From Gammaproteobacteria bacterium (GTDB lineage Bacteria > Pseudomonadota > Gammaproteobacteria > Pseudomonadales > Pseudohongiellaceae), in the NCBI GenBank assembly GCA_029253585.1, contig JAQWZF010000021.1, positions 124,001-188,000 on the forward strand: a DNA stretch of 64,000 nt, in the 5' to 3' direction. This document shows positions 17,221-27,003 of this stretch, piece by piece. Every line of letters begins with the position of its first letter. The first letter of the stretch is position 1. A model generated the notes under the pieces. The model did not search any database and was not told the DNA's origin. It worked only from the letters and a program-made list of their open reading frames with translations. The position numbers were made by a program, and so were the translations under genes.

Positions 17221-19440
17221 ATGAAGCACATTACACTCCTACTAACTATGGCGATCTCGGCAGTAAGCTGCTCCCTAGTTAATGCACAAGAAGTGGAGGA
17301 TGGCATCAAGGAAGTCACCATCGTCGGCAGCCGCGAGCAGGCGCTGCGAATCGCCGGATCTGCCCACTATATTGGCTCAGACAAACTGGCACAGTTCGCC
17401 TATAGCGACATTCAGCGCATCGCGCGTGAAGTACCAGGTGTCGCTATTCAAATTGAAGACGGCTATGGACTTAGACCGAACATAGGTATTCGCGGCGTAG
17501 CAACCGAGCGCAGCGGCCGCATTACGCTGCTAGAAGACAATGTGCTCATCGCACCCGCCCCCTACTCCGCTCCCTCGGCCTATTATTTCCCCACCGTGGG
17601 CAGACTCAGTGCTATCGAGGTAGTTAAGGGACCTGCTGCGATTACCCAAGGGCCCTACACCATCGGCGGCGCTCTCAACATGGTGTCTACGCCAATTTCC
17701 ACTGAGATGTCGGGCAATATTGTCACCGAGGCGGGCGAAAATTCCACCTACCGCGTTCACGCGACCTATGGCGGCAGAAGCGAATCCGGTTTTGGCTTTC
17801 TGCTAGAGACGCACCAGTGGCAGTCCGACGGCTTTCAAGACATCGACCGCAGCGACAATAATACGGGTCTCGATGTCGAAGATTACACGGTCAAGCTCAG
17901 CTATGCGCCCAGCGACTCTGCCCACGCGATTGAATTGAAGCTGCAGTCAACACAGCAGAATTCGAATCAGAGCTACCTCGGGCTTACCGATAGAGACTTC
18001 GACAATAGTGCGTTTCGGCGCTACGGCATCTCCGCGCTCGACAATATTGAAACCGAGCACGAGCAACAGATTCTCCGCTACAGCTACGACATTAGCGACT
18101 CCCTCGACGTATCTGTCACTGCCTACAATAACGAGCATCAGCGTGACTGGTTCAAGACTGAGGGTATCGATATCGATGGCAGCAGCAGCGCCGAAGACTT
18201 CGACCGAACCAGCTGGGCCAATGTGCTTCAGGCTATCAATAGCGGCACAAGCCTGGGCGGCCTCAACCCAGATCAACTTCAATCCATTGTGGACGGCAGC
18301 AGCGACACGGCGCCCGGCAGTATCCAGCTACGTTCGAACAAACGCGAATACTTTTCTCGCGGCGTACAAGTGGGACTTAACTTCAGCGGCACGATAGGCA
18401 ATAGCCTGCACGATCTTGAATTCGGCATTCGCCTGCACGAGGACGAGGAAGATCGACTACAGCGCAATAGCAACTACAGTCAAAACAATGGAGAACTTGC
18501 GCTCGATGATCTTGGCATTCTCGGCAATGCTGGCAATCGAGTACAGCAAGCCCAAGCGCTAGCCATTCATATTCATGACAATATTCAATTAGGCGATTGG
18601 ACACTATCACCGGGCCTGCGCTATGAAGATATCGAGCAGAAGCGAACACGCTTTGCAGACGGTGAGCTTAGAACTTTTCGTGACTCTCGCCAGAACGACA
18701 CGCAAGTCTTTCTCCCGGGGCTGGGTATTCTCTATCAGCTGAATGATTCACTCTCTGTGCTAGGCGGTGCACACAAGGGCTTTACAGCGCCTAGCAACTC
18801 ACCCAACGTCGATGAGGAAACCGCCATTAACTATGAGCTAGGCTTCCGCTACCAGAACGGCTCCTTGTCCACCGAGCTCATCGGCTTCATGAGCGACTAC
18901 GACAATATACTGGGGGAATGTACCTCCTCATCGGGGTCTGACTGCACGATTGGCGACGCCTTCAACGGCGACGCCGCAACGGTCGCGGGCCTGGAATTAT
19001 TAGTGAGCGCAAACCTGGCAAGAAGCAGCAGCTACAGAATTCCTGTATCGCTAAGCTACACCCTGATCAATAGCGAGTTCGACACCGACATTGCCGATAC
19101 GGATTTCTTTGGCTCCGTGAGCAAGGGCGACCCACTGCCCTACCTGCCCGAGAATCAGTTTCTTGCCTCGGTGGGTTTTGAGAGGAACAATTGGGCCGCC
19201 TATCTTAGCGGCAACTATGTGGACGAGGTCTGTGTACGAGCATTTTGTGGCGCCTTCGAGAAAACCGACAACACTTTCACGGTGGATATCTCAGCGAACT
19301 ACCAGTTTAGCCGCGCATTGAATTTCTATGCCCGTATAGAAAACCTAACTAGCGAGGAAGATATTCTCGGCCGTCAGCCCTATGGCGCACGCCCGAACAA
19401 GGATCGCACCGTGACGGCGGGACTTCGATTCAATTTCTAG
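17221..19440 (+). CDS. TonB-dependent receptor, FecA-like plug, iron-regulated
   Basis: A 739-residue outer-membrane receptor with a signal peptide (about 1-22), an early TonB-box-like strand (KEVTIVGS), a plug with PNIGIRGVATERSGR and IEVVKGPAAITQGPYTIGG, and a 22-strand barrel ending in Phe. The plug sequence resembles the ferric-citrate receptor FecA group. The Fur box 45 bp upstream supports a role in iron uptake under iron limitation. There is no FecA-type N-terminal signalling domain: the plug begins soon after the signal peptide, so FecIR-type signalling is not expected. No periplasmic binding protein or ABC transporter is adjacent, so the ferric ligand is unknown. Confidence 0.92.
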   Translation: MKHITLLLTMAISAVSCSLVNAQEVEDGIKEVTIVGSREQALRIAGSAHYIGSDKLAQFAYSDIQRIAREVPGVAIQIEDGYGLRPNIGIRGVATERSGRITLLEDNVLIAPAPYSAPSAYYFPTVGRLSAIEVVKGPAAITQGPYTIGGALNMVSTPISTEMSGNIVTEAGENSTYRVHATYGGRSESGFGFLLETHQWQSDGFQDIDRSDNNTGLDVEDYTVKLSYAPSDSAHAIELKLQSTQQNSNQSYLGLTDRDFDNSAFRRYGISALDNIETEHEQQILRYSYDISDSLDVSVTAYNNEHQRDWFKTEGIDIDGSSSAEDFDRTSWANVLQAINSGTSLGGLNPDQLQSIVDGSSDTAPGSIQLRSNKREYFSRGVQVGLNFSGTIGNSLHDLEFGIRLHEDEEDRLQRNSNYSQNNGELALDDLGILGNAGNRVQQAQALAIHIHDNIQLGDWTLSPGLRYEDIEQKRTRFADGELRTFRDSRQNDTQVFLPGLGILYQLNDSLSVLGGAHKGFTAPSNSPNVDEETAINYELGFRYQNGSLSTELIGFMSDYDNILGECTSSSGSDCTIGDAFNGDAATVAGLELLVSANLARSSSYRIPVSLSYTLINSEFDTDIADTDFFGSVSKGDPLPYLPENQFLASVGFERNNWAAYLSGNYVDEVCVRAFCGAFEKTDNTFTVDISANYQFSRALNFYARIENLTSEEDILGRQPYGARPNKDRTVTAGLRFNF

Positions 19441-19507
19441 GAATAGGGTTAGTTTTGCTTTAATTTAGACCTTGCGCGGGCAGTGAAGATTACCAACCCA
19501 GCGAAGC

Positions 19508-19897
19508 CTAAGGCGCATCAACAATCATAAACGTTGCAGTAGTCTTCGCAATGAGCTTGTCTTCGCAGTAGACCGCAATCTCCGTTCTAAACAGTCGCTT
19601 ACCCGCATGAATCACCTGGGCACACGCCTCAATAATTTTGCCTGGAGGTGGGCGTATAAACGCAATACTCAGATCGGTAGTAGCAGATGATTTTCCTTCC
19701 GGGCGAATCGATCGCACCGCCACCCCCGCTGCCGTATCTGCCAGCGAGGTCAGTGCGCCGCCATGCACACGACCGCCGGTGTTCATATGATGGTCTTGAA
19801 GCTCCAGCCTACAGACACTCTTGCCCGCCGCCACTTCTATAATTTTGATGCCAAGGAAGTCTCCGTAGGGACTCGATGGCAATTCTCTGTCGCTCAT
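19508..19897 (-). CDS. PaaI-family hotdog thioesterase
   Basis: A 129-residue single hotdog-fold protein. The HGGALTSLADTAAG segment is the PaaI/YbgC-type active-site loop, with Asp in LADT as the probable catalytic residue, and DLSIAFIRPPP is the second conserved strand. The family hydrolyses acyl-CoA thioesters, often aromatic or 3-hydroxyacyl-CoA. It is cytoplasmic. It lies 31 bp after the M42-like peptidase gene on the same strand and may be co-transcribed, although no functional link is evident. Confidence 0.88.
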   Translation of the reverse strand: MSDRELPSSPYGDFLGIKIIEVAAGKSVCRLELQDHHMNTGGRVHGGALTSLADTAAGVAVRSIRPEGKSSATTDLSIAFIRPPPGKIIEACAQVIHAGKRLFRTEIAVYCEDKLIAKTTATFMIVDAP

Positions 19898-19928
19898 TTA
19901 TGCTTCCAGCCTAGTGGATAGTTTGCGT

Positions 19929-22034
19929 TTAGGGACCTTGAGGTGCCTCGGCCATGGCCTGTATCAGATCGATAAGTTTAGCTACGTCTCTGAGGTCTGC
20001 GATCTCGGCGGGAGAATGACTGTATCTGCCAGGCCATGACAACCCCGCATTTGGCGCGCCATAGACTGTAAATGTGGTGCCGTCGGTACCACCTTGAGTC
20101 AGGCCAACCTGTGCGTCTATGCCCGCTGATGCAGCGATGCCTCTATTGCGATCGTATTCATAGGGAGTGGCCATGCTCGCACTTTCGATAGAACGAAGCA
20201 CGGGCCCGCTACCTAAGGGAATGTAGGCAAAATGCGGCGACTCCAGCGGCGTGTCCGAGGAGACAAAGGTGTCGATGCTGTAGGCACGCCGCGTCCTCAC
20301 ACCCACCGCATCCGCTATGGCAGCGGCGCCGCGCAAGCCCCCCTCCTCTCTTACGGTCCAGGCAAAGATTACTCGATTCGTGATTGCTTCAGGAGCGATC
20401 TGATGCAGCGCCATGAGCAGAGAGGTAGTACCGACCCGGTCGTCCAGAGACCTGGAGGTATAACGAAAGGAGCCCATCCTATGCCCCTCCTTATAACCGG
20501 TAACTCCCATGCCGATGCGAACACCGGCGGCGGCGAGTTGCTCTGCATCCATACCGAACCACGCCGTCACGGTGGCTACCTGTTTTATGTCGGGATTGCT
20601 ACGGGTATTAAATACGCCGCGTAACGAGGACGCCTGAGCCTGTGAATCGATATTGCTAAAGGGATCGAGTTGCAAAAGAGCGGGCTGCCCCTCCCATGCG
20701 GTGCTTACCACACCACCCAAACGGGTCAGGTTAACCATTCCATCGGTATCGATACTCTCAACCTCATAACCTACCTCGTCCATATGGGCCAGGAATACGG
20801 TCGCCTGTCCCACGGGACCAAATTCGACCCACATATTTCCCATCGCATCGAACTGAGCCACCTCCCTGGCCCAGTCTGGCATCGCATCGAGGATAATATT
20901 TCGTATTGGCCCCTCATGACCCGGCACCGCGGATCTTTCAGCGACCTGATCGAGAAGGCCCTCGATCTCCATCAGGCGATTGAGGTTCTGCGCAGCGCCC
21001 CAGCGCGATCGTTCATTATTTAGAACGGCAGCCTGTTCCGGTGCTGTCACCCAGGCCGGCCTATCCGCAGCAGGATCTATAGCGCCCACCATTGCATCCA
21101 GCACCTGGTTCGCTCTATTGAGACTAAGGCGTTCCATCAACGCATCGGCGTCGGTCACCGCCGGTGTAATGAGCCTTATCTCAGGCATCTCACTTCGAGT
21201 TAGCACGGTATCCGCTCTAGCTCCGAGCCCATCGACTATTCGGCTGCCAAACTCCGCCTGACCCGCACCGAGCACAATGACTTGCTCCGGTGTGGGGGCC
21301 CTACTAATTCCCGCGGCGAGACCTATCCAACCAAACACCTGCTGTACGCTGATTAGGTATTTGGTACTGCCAGTGGTGCCATTGATTCCTGCCTCTGCGG
21401 CCGCGACCAGGGCCGCACAACCGACTCTGGAGCCAGCTCGCGGGCCGGCAATCTCATCGGCATAGGACCATTGGGGAATATGACGTAACACAGGGTCTAA
21501 CAGGGCTATACCCATAGCACTTACTTCATCTGCAGACTCGGCGCCCACATCAAGCCAGAGATCATTCTGCGTTACGATCGCCGTCTCGTCCCTGTGCTGG
21601 GCCGCGAAGTGCCCATTGGCAACTGCCGTCACCCCCACTACTGGCCCACTGCGCGTTAAGACCCGCAGCTGCTGACCCTCGTGAGCCTGATCCCAAAGCG
21701 GGTGACGTGACCCGTTTCCGATTCGATGAAGACGCAGATACCCTTCTCTGGTAATCTGACTCACGGCATAGCTATAGGAATCCAAGCCGCAGGCAACGAC
21801 CCTAAGCGGCTCGCCCCTACCCACAAGCTTTGCCAGGTTGCCATAGCTATCTCGTTCCCAGCCTGGGTATTCTTCCTCGATCAACTCCATTGCCAGATGC
21901 TCATGCCCGGTGGGCGCATCGATTGCAACCCAGCTAGACAACAACTCGACCTCCGACACCTGGGCAGAAAGACTCTGTCCCACGGATAGAGATAGGAGCA
22001 GGGTCGAAACTACTATCAAAAGCCGCTTATACAT
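19929..22034 (-). CDS. Exported M42-like metallopeptidase with degenerate N-terminal duplicate
   Basis: A 701-residue protein with a signal peptide (about 1-24). The C-terminal half (about 355-695) has the full di-zinc set of M42/M20-clan aminopeptidases: His417 in AHMDEVGY, Asp531 in SLDDRVG, Glu563-Glu564 in REEGGLRG, Asp588 in SIDTF and His673 in YSHSPAE. The N-terminal half (about 28-345) repeats the same order of segments (APTGHEHLAMELIEE matching VPGHEGPIRNII), but the ligands are replaced, for example ACGLD for AHMD and AGSRVG for LDDRVG. It therefore reads as an internal duplication in which one copy lost its metal site. Usual M42 enzymes are about 350 residues. It lies 14 bp after the membrane PQQ dehydrogenase. 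Confidence 0.85.
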   Translation of the reverse strand: MYKRLLIVVSTLLLSLSVGQSLSAQVSEVELLSSWVAIDAPTGHEHLAMELIEEEYPGWERDSYGNLAKLVGRGEPLRVVACGLDSYSYAVSQITREGYLRLHRIGNGSRHPLWDQAHEGQQLRVLTRSGPVVGVTAVANGHFAAQHRDETAIVTQNDLWLDVGAESADEVSAMGIALLDPVLRHIPQWSYADEIAGPRAGSRVGCAALVAAAEAGINGTTGSTKYLISVQQVFGWIGLAAGISRAPTPEQVIVLGAGQAEFGSRIVDGLGARADTVLTRSEMPEIRLITPAVTDADALMERLSLNRANQVLDAMVGAIDPAADRPAWVTAPEQAAVLNNERSRWGAAQNLNRLMEIEGLLDQVAERSAVPGHEGPIRNIILDAMPDWAREVAQFDAMGNMWVEFGPVGQATVFLAHMDEVGYEVESIDTDGMVNLTRLGGVVSTAWEGQPALLQLDPFSNIDSQAQASSLRGVFNTRSNPDIKQVATVTAWFGMDAEQLAAAGVRIGMGVTGYKEGHRMGSFRYTSRSLDDRVGTTSLLMALHQIAPEAITNRVIFAWTVREEGGLRGAAAIADAVGVRTRRAYSIDTFVSSDTPLESPHFAYIPLGSGPVLRSIESASMATPYEYDRNRGIAASAGIDAQVGLTQGGTDGTTFTVYGAPNAGLSWPGRYSHSPAEIADLRDVAKLIDLIQAMAEAPQGP

Positions 22035-22048
22035 TATGATTATTCCAT

Positions 22049-24400
22049 TTATTGCGCCAGTCTGTAGGCAATGATGTAGCCTCCCTCGGGGTCTTCTTCA
22101 TCTGCGGGCAGTACGCGAAAACCATTGCCATTGTTCGAGTTAAAGACGGGCACGGTAATAACGACGGTCTGTTCTCCAGCCGGGGAAAGGTAGCTCATCG
22201 GTGTCGCATGAGCCGTGAACGGCAGCCTATCGCTCCACATTTCCCTGCCGTCACTAATATTGGTCGCGCGAATTGTATTGTCGAATGTGCCCGCACTGAA
22301 TATAAGTCCACCTGCCGTGGTGACTGTGCCCGCGCTCTGTGGTGTACCAATTGTAACCGGTAGTCGCGTCTTAATACCGAACGGCCCACTCTCTTTTGCC
22401 GACCCTATGGGGCGCTCCCAGAGCAGCTGTTTTGTCTCAAGATCGATAGCAGCAAGAACGCCGTAGGGCGGCTGATTGCAGGGTATGCCCAGAGGAGACA
22501 GAAAACGCACCGTAGTATGGGAATAAGGCGTGCCCAATTGATTTCCCTGTACGCCCTCTGGCAGCTCATCCCTTGGAATTAGTGTTAGCTGATTGCCCAA
22601 TAGCATTGGGTTCACTACCATGATGTTGTTCACCTGATCGACACTCACCGAACCCCAGTTATGGCCGCCGGCATTACCCGGAAACTGAAATATCGTGCCC
22701 GCACCCGGAACGGTGAAATGTCCGTCATAGCGCATCTTCTTAAACTCGATGCGGCACCAGAGTTGATCGAGAGGGGTAGCACCCCACATCTTCGCCTCGG
22801 ACAAGTCCTCGCGAAAATTAGGCAGATCAACGGCGAATGGCTGCGTCGCCGCGACATAATCTTCCGGTACTCCGCCCTCTTGCGGTACGGGTAATTCCTG
22901 AATATCGAAGATGGGCTCGCCCGTTACTCTATTGAGCACGAAGACTTCCGAACGTTTAGTAGGCACCAGAACAGCAGGCACCTTCTCACCGTTCTCGCGA
23001 GGCAGATCGATCAGCACGGGCTGCGAGGGAACATCGTAATCCCAGATGTCATGATGCGTGGTCTGGAACGACCATCGCACAGACCCAGTCTCTCCATCGA
23101 TCGCCACCACGGAGCTTGCATACTGCTCGCTGGACTCGAGACGCTGACCGCCAAAATAGTCAGGAGTCTCATTACCGGTTGGCGCATAGATCAGCCCCAA
23201 TTCCTCATCGACACTGAATAGACTCCAGACATTGGGAGTGCCACGGGTATAGACCTCGCCTCGAAGCGGCTCGGTATGAATCCCCGGCCTACCCATATCC
23301 CAGGCCCAGGAAAAGTCTCCGCTGAGCGCATCGAAGGCACGCACCACCCCGGAAGGCTCACCCACGCTGCGATTGTCGAGAACCCAGCCGCCTACTACGG
23401 CATTGCCGCGAACGATACCCGGAGGGGAAGTCTGAAAGTTAAATATCCTAGGGTCATTACCCATACCAATTGTTAGGTCGATCTCTCCCTGCTCGCCAAA
23501 CCGGGAACAGCGAGCACCGCTTAGGGCATCAATTGCGATCAGCCTGGCATCGCTAGTCGCCGTTAGTATTCTTTCCGAACATTCCCCCTGATAATCAGCA
23601 GGCGCCTCAAAATAGGAAACACCACGACAGCCCGTCGTAAAGTAACGCGCAAATTCCAGATGTTCTGGATCGATGAGCGGATCAAACTGCCAGCGCAGCT
23701 CACCACTGTTTGCATCCAATGCGATAACTCTGTTACCACCGGTACACACATACAGTAACTCGCCCACCTGCAGCGGTGTAGCCTTGAATGAACCGCCTGC
23801 ATTGGTGCGATATGTCCAGGCCACTTCCAGTTCGCTCACGTTATCTCGATTAATCTGATCCAGCGGCGAGTAACGACTACCGCCCACATTATTGCCGTAG
23901 CTAGGCCAATCGCCCGCCGTATTAACCGTATTAATCCCGGAGCGCGCTGACAGAGGGTTGACCGTATAGCCGAAGCCGTCAACTGCAACATAGGCCAACA
24001 CCGCTAGAGAAACCGCCACTGCATAGAGCGGATATTTAGAAGCCAGCAAGGCTGGAGGATTTCCGTGATGCAGCGAGTGACGCAGCCATGGCGTCAGAAA
24101 CCACGCGCCGACCACAGCGAAGGGTAGAATTCTCGGGAGTAACGCCCAGTGATTCGTGCCGGACTCATAGAGGGACCACAGCACCGTAATCAGCATAAAT
24201 GCAGCATAGATCATCGGCGCCGCAGGATTCTGCTGCCATAGCCTTAGGGCACAGGAGACCAGGAAGAACCCTGCGATCAGATAATACAGGGAGCCACCCA
24301 GAAGGACTAGCTGCAGGCCGCCCAGCAGCAGCGGTATGGCGAGCAAGAATAAAATACCGGGAAAAACACGAGGAGCTTTACTGTCTAAATGAGCATTCAT
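22049..24400 (-). CDS. Membrane-bound PQQ-dependent dehydrogenase, glucose/quinate/shikimate type
   Basis: A 783-residue quinoprotein. Residues about 12-145 form five transmembrane helices, as in membrane glucose dehydrogenase and quinate dehydrogenase, where they hold the ubiquinone site. The periplasmic propeller starts with WPSYGNNVGGSRYSPL and carries TTGCRGVSYF, HHDIWDYDVPSQP (with the conserved His and Asp) and NHDWG-like NWGSVSVD strands. Length matches Gcd (about 800). The family oxidises sugars or cyclic polyols to lactones or ketones and passes electrons directly to ubiquinone. AAGGCG precedes the ATG. It starts a minus-strand set with the M42-like peptidase and a thioesterase. Exact substrate unresolved. 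Confidence 0.9.
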   Translation of the reverse strand: MNAHLDSKAPRVFPGILFLLAIPLLLGGLQLVLLGGSLYYLIAGFFLVSCALRLWQQNPAAPMIYAAFMLITVLWSLYESGTNHWALLPRILPFAVVGAWFLTPWLRHSLHHGNPPALLASKYPLYAVAVSLAVLAYVAVDGFGYTVNPLSARSGINTVNTAGDWPSYGNNVGGSRYSPLDQINRDNVSELEVAWTYRTNAGGSFKATPLQVGELLYVCTGGNRVIALDANSGELRWQFDPLIDPEHLEFARYFTTGCRGVSYFEAPADYQGECSERILTATSDARLIAIDALSGARCSRFGEQGEIDLTIGMGNDPRIFNFQTSPPGIVRGNAVVGGWVLDNRSVGEPSGVVRAFDALSGDFSWAWDMGRPGIHTEPLRGEVYTRGTPNVWSLFSVDEELGLIYAPTGNETPDYFGGQRLESSEQYASSVVAIDGETGSVRWSFQTTHHDIWDYDVPSQPVLIDLPRENGEKVPAVLVPTKRSEVFVLNRVTGEPIFDIQELPVPQEGGVPEDYVAATQPFAVDLPNFREDLSEAKMWGATPLDQLWCRIEFKKMRYDGHFTVPGAGTIFQFPGNAGGHNWGSVSVDQVNNIMVVNPMLLGNQLTLIPRDELPEGVQGNQLGTPYSHTTVRFLSPLGIPCNQPPYGVLAAIDLETKQLLWERPIGSAKESGPFGIKTRLPVTIGTPQSAGTVTTAGGLIFSAGTFDNTIRATNISDGREMWSDRLPFTAHATPMSYLSPAGEQTVVITVPVFNSNNGNGFRVLPADEEDPEGGYIIAYRLAQ

Positions 24401-24515
24401 AGTAGTCGCCTTTTATTATTTTTCAGCTAGTCAGCGCGCTTCACAGTGCCATAGCAGTACCAAAAGACTATACCCAAAAAGCAAGCGTGCAGCCATGCCG
24501 ATGAGAAATCAGCAT

Positions 24516-25529
24516 CTAGGAGTTATGCAGCTTTCCCTTCTCTCGCTCTCTCTGCGCCTCCTTAAAGCGAAGTTTCTCCTGCTTTCCCTTCTCGATAGCG
24601 GATTGCATAGGGGCACCAATATGCGGCTCTCCCCGTTGCTGGGCAAGCTGCATCTGGCGCTCACGCTCGGCGAAGCGCCGCGTCTGCTCGTTGCTATGTT
24701 TATCATAGCAATGGTGACAGCTAACACCCTTCTGATAGTGCTTGCTGTCCTTGTCCTGTTCGGTAATGGGACGTCGGCAGGCATGGCATTGATCGTAATC
24801 GCCCTTCTCCAGCCTATGATTAACCGTCACGCGATTATCGAAAACAAAGCATTCACCCTGCCATCTACTACCAGTTTCCGGCTGCTGCTTCAGATATTTT
24901 AAAATGCCACCTTTGAGGTGAAATACATTCTCGAAACCCTGCTGCTTTAAGTAGGCAGTCGATTTCTCGCAGCGTATGCCACCTGTGCAAAACATGGCGA
25001 CTTTCTTATGCACCGCAGGATCGAGATTTTTCTCTACGTATTCGGGAAACTCTCTGAATGAATCTGTCTGTGGGTTGACCGCGTTCTTGAATGTTCCGAT
25101 CTCCACTTCATATTGATTGCGGGTATCCAGAACGAGCACCGCCGGGTCCTCGATCAGCGCGTTCCAATCCTCTGACTCAACATAAGTACCAACGATATGA
25201 GTTGGATCGATATCCTCAACCCCCATAGTGACTATCTCTTTCTTCAGTTTGACCTTGGTTCGATAGAAAGGATTCTCGGCGACGTAAGACTCCTTGGCCT
25301 CGATGTCTGCGAAGCGCTCGTCTGTGGCAAGCCAATCGAGCACGGAGTCGATACCCCCTCGACTGCCAGCGATGGTGCCATTAATACCCTCGGCCGCAAG
25401 TAACAGTGTGCCGCGCACATCATGCTTCAGCATTAGCTCGAGCAGGGGCGCTCGATAAGATTCATAGTCGGGAAATTTCGCGAAACGATAGAGAGCGGCG
25501 ACAACTACGCCATTGGCAGTGCTATTCAT
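24516..25529 (-). CDS. trhO: tRNA uridine(34) hydroxylase, rhodanese family
   Basis: A protein of 337 residues. The ATG at 25529 is chosen because GAGG lies 6 nt upstream; ATGs further out add residues not seen in the family. The N-terminal ferredoxin-like domain (1-100) is followed by a rhodanese domain with Cys181 in [11 protein letters not shown] as catalytic cysteine, and a C-terminal Cys-rich part with CHAC and CHHC pairs typical of TrhO/YceA. TrhO makes 5-hydroxyuridine at position 34 of tRNA without oxygen-derived prephenate chemistry. It is cytoplasmic and monocistronic, divergent from the MscS-like gene. Confidence 0.92.
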   Translation of the reverse strand: MNSTANGVVVAALYRFAKFPDYESYRAPLLELMLKHDVRGTLLLAAEGINGTIAGSRGGIDSVLDWLATDERFADIEAKESYVAENPFYRTKVKLKKEIVTMGVEDIDPTHIVGTYVESEDWNALIEDPAVLVLDTRNQYEVEIGTFKNAVNPQTDSFREFPEYVEKNLDPAVHKKVAMFCTGGIRCEKSTAYLKQQGFENVFHLKGGILKYLKQQPETGSRWQGECFVFDNRVTVNHRLEKGDYDQCHACRRPITEQDKDSKHYQKGVSCHHCYDKHSNEQTRRFAERERQMQLAQQRGEPHIGAPMQSAIEKGKQEKLRFKEAQREREKGKLHNS

Positions 25530-25676
25530 GGTCATCCTCAGCTGACTGGAACGTAAATCCAGCGCAATCAATAAATACCGATTGTACTAAAAATTGCGCA
25601 GACTTGTAAAAAACCCTCTCGTTCCGCGCAAATTTCATAGATAGTCGCGACCCGGCAATTTCCAGAGTTAGGCAAA

Positions 25677-26216
25677 ATGAACTACTACAATTGGCTATTC
25701 ACAGCAGTCGTACTTGGGGCATTCATCCTGTCCACAAATATGACATCGCATTTCGTTACTGAACTAGGAAAGAAGAAGCACGCAGCTCCCGAGCGCGCCA
25801 TCTACGTTTCCAAGATCATTAACTTTGCGCTCGCAAGCGTAAGCCTCTTCTTACTGTTTTTTATATGGGGCGTAGACTACAACGGCGTGCTTCTATTCGG
25901 GTCCTCGGTGATAGCCATAGGCGGCGTCGCCCTCTTTGCACAGTGGTCTATCCTGAGCAACCTGACCGCGAGTGTAGTGATCTTCTTTAATTACCCTGCT
26001 CGCATTGGAGACTATGTTCGCATCATCGATGCCGAGAACACTCTGGAAGGAAAGATAGTGGACATCAAGGTATTTCAGGTACTTCTGGTAGACAACGAAG
26101 GAAACTTAATAAACTATCCAAACAACTTGCTAATACAAAAGCCCTTCATGAAACTAAAACAGCAACCACAGGCGAAGCAGACTAACGAGGAGGAAGAAAA
26201 AGAAGAGATAAGCTAG
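25677..26216 (+). CDS. Small mechanosensitive-channel (MscS-like) protein
   Basis: A 179-residue protein with three predicted helices (about 5-25, 45-65, 70-95) followed by the MscS beta domain. The third helix and the segment SNLTASVVIFFNYPARIGDYVRI match the pore helix and cytoplasmic entry of MscS, and INYPNNLLIQKP matches the family's conserved PN strand. The C-terminal alpha/beta part of full MscS (286 aa) is absent and is replaced by a Glu/Lys-rich tail. It is an inner-membrane protein likely gating under membrane tension. Its stop overlaps by 4 bp the remnant 3' end of the convergent pilin gene. Confidence 0.85.
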   Translation: MNYYNWLFTAVVLGAFILSTNMTSHFVTELGKKKHAAPERAIYVSKIINFALASVSLFLLFFIWGVDYNGVLLFGSSVIAIGGVALFAQWSILSNLTASVVIFFNYPARIGDYVRIIDAENTLEGKIVDIKVFQVLLVDNEGNLINYPNNLLIQKPFMKLKQQPQAKQTNEEEEKEEIS

Positions 26217-26761
26217 CGGATTATCACCAGGATACCCCAGTCATCTACACCACCTTCCATACATGTCGACGGCACATAAGGTTCACGGCTAGCCAGGTTA
26301 TTAATCGTGCAACGAAAACTGAGAGTGTCATCATCATTCAATCGAATCTAAAGATGCAATCCGATATCTGAATTTCCCCACTCCGGCTTTCTCTGCGCTC
26401 GCAACACAAGCACTCTTTGGGGCCTTTTACTTGATACTCCACCCTATCCCACATATCGCTTTCCACCCCGAACAGCGTCGTAGGTGTAGAAAGGCCCACC
26501 AAATCTCTGCCCGTCCGCGGGCGGCGACGAAGGTATCTCTAAATCTAAAGCATTAGTCCGGTTAAAGCCGATTTCTACTCGGCGACGCAACTCGCTAAGA
26601 AGCAATACACCTTCGGTGGTCTGCGCCTTGATGTTGTAATTTATGGCTATAGGGAAGGCAACACTGAGCAGGATTCCAATAATCGCCGTTACAGCCATTA
26701 GCTCGATGAGCGTAAAGCCCGAATTTTTGGCGGCCATTGTCTGATGCGCACGACGAATCAT
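26213..26761 (-). pseudogene. Type IV pilin-like protein, broken by two frameshifts and an amber codon
   Basis: The 5' part reads as a type IV pilin or pseudopilin: a 15-residue leader, Gly then FTLIELMAVTAIIGILLSVAFP, and a hydrophilic C-terminal part. The frame ends at 26444, but coding sense continues. After a G run near 26470 the +1 frame gives ESDMWDRVEYQVKGP. After a C run near 26424 the first frame returns with VLVLRAQRKPEWG, then an in-frame TAG, then IRLNDDDTLSFRC and EGGVDDWGILVI to a TAG at 26213. Correcting one extra G and one missing C restores a protein of about 182 codons. The start overlaps the upstream stop as TGATG, showing translational coupling. Decay and consensus error are both possible. 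Confidence 0.75.
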
Positions 26762-26988
26762 CAGAGCACCAGTACCGTAGGAGTGGGATTGTTTCTGCTG
26801 ACATACAGCTCACTGAAGCCAAGGATTCGTGGGTTAGGATGCCTGACTTCTATGTCGCCAGCTGCCCGCGTAATTATATTGAGAGCAGGAGTCTCCTCGC
26901 AGCGCAGGGATGGATCAGGCTCCTCGCCGCTTTGCAGAACCGCGGCAATTTCCCAAAACACCTGAACACACAGAGTGCGGCGCTCAAT
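26761..26988 (-). CDS. Small protein of unknown function in the pilin cluster (no standard start)
   Basis: An open frame between the TAA at 27004 and the TGA at 26761 reads like a real protein: Trp, Cys and acidic residues, with segments GEEPDPSLRCEE, GDIEVRHPNPRI and LGFSELYVSRNN. The only standard start, a GTG at 26961, would cut off coding-like residues (ERRTLCVQ). An ATT at 26988 has AGGAAGAG upstream and may be a weak start or a mutated ATG. The stop and the pilin ATG overlap as TGATG. No family recognised. Position suggests a partner of the pilin and the zinc-finger membrane protein. Confidence 0.5.
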   Translation of the reverse strand: MERRTLCVQVFWEIAAVLQSGEEPDPSLRCEETPALNIITRAAGDIEVRHPNPRILGFSELYVSRNNPTPTVLVL

Positions 26989-27003
26989 CGAAATCTCTTC
27001 CTG

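Noticed and set aside
22195..22894. Plus- and minus-strand small frames within the membrane PQQ dehydrogenase
   Set aside because: They lie in other frames of a complete, recognised protein.
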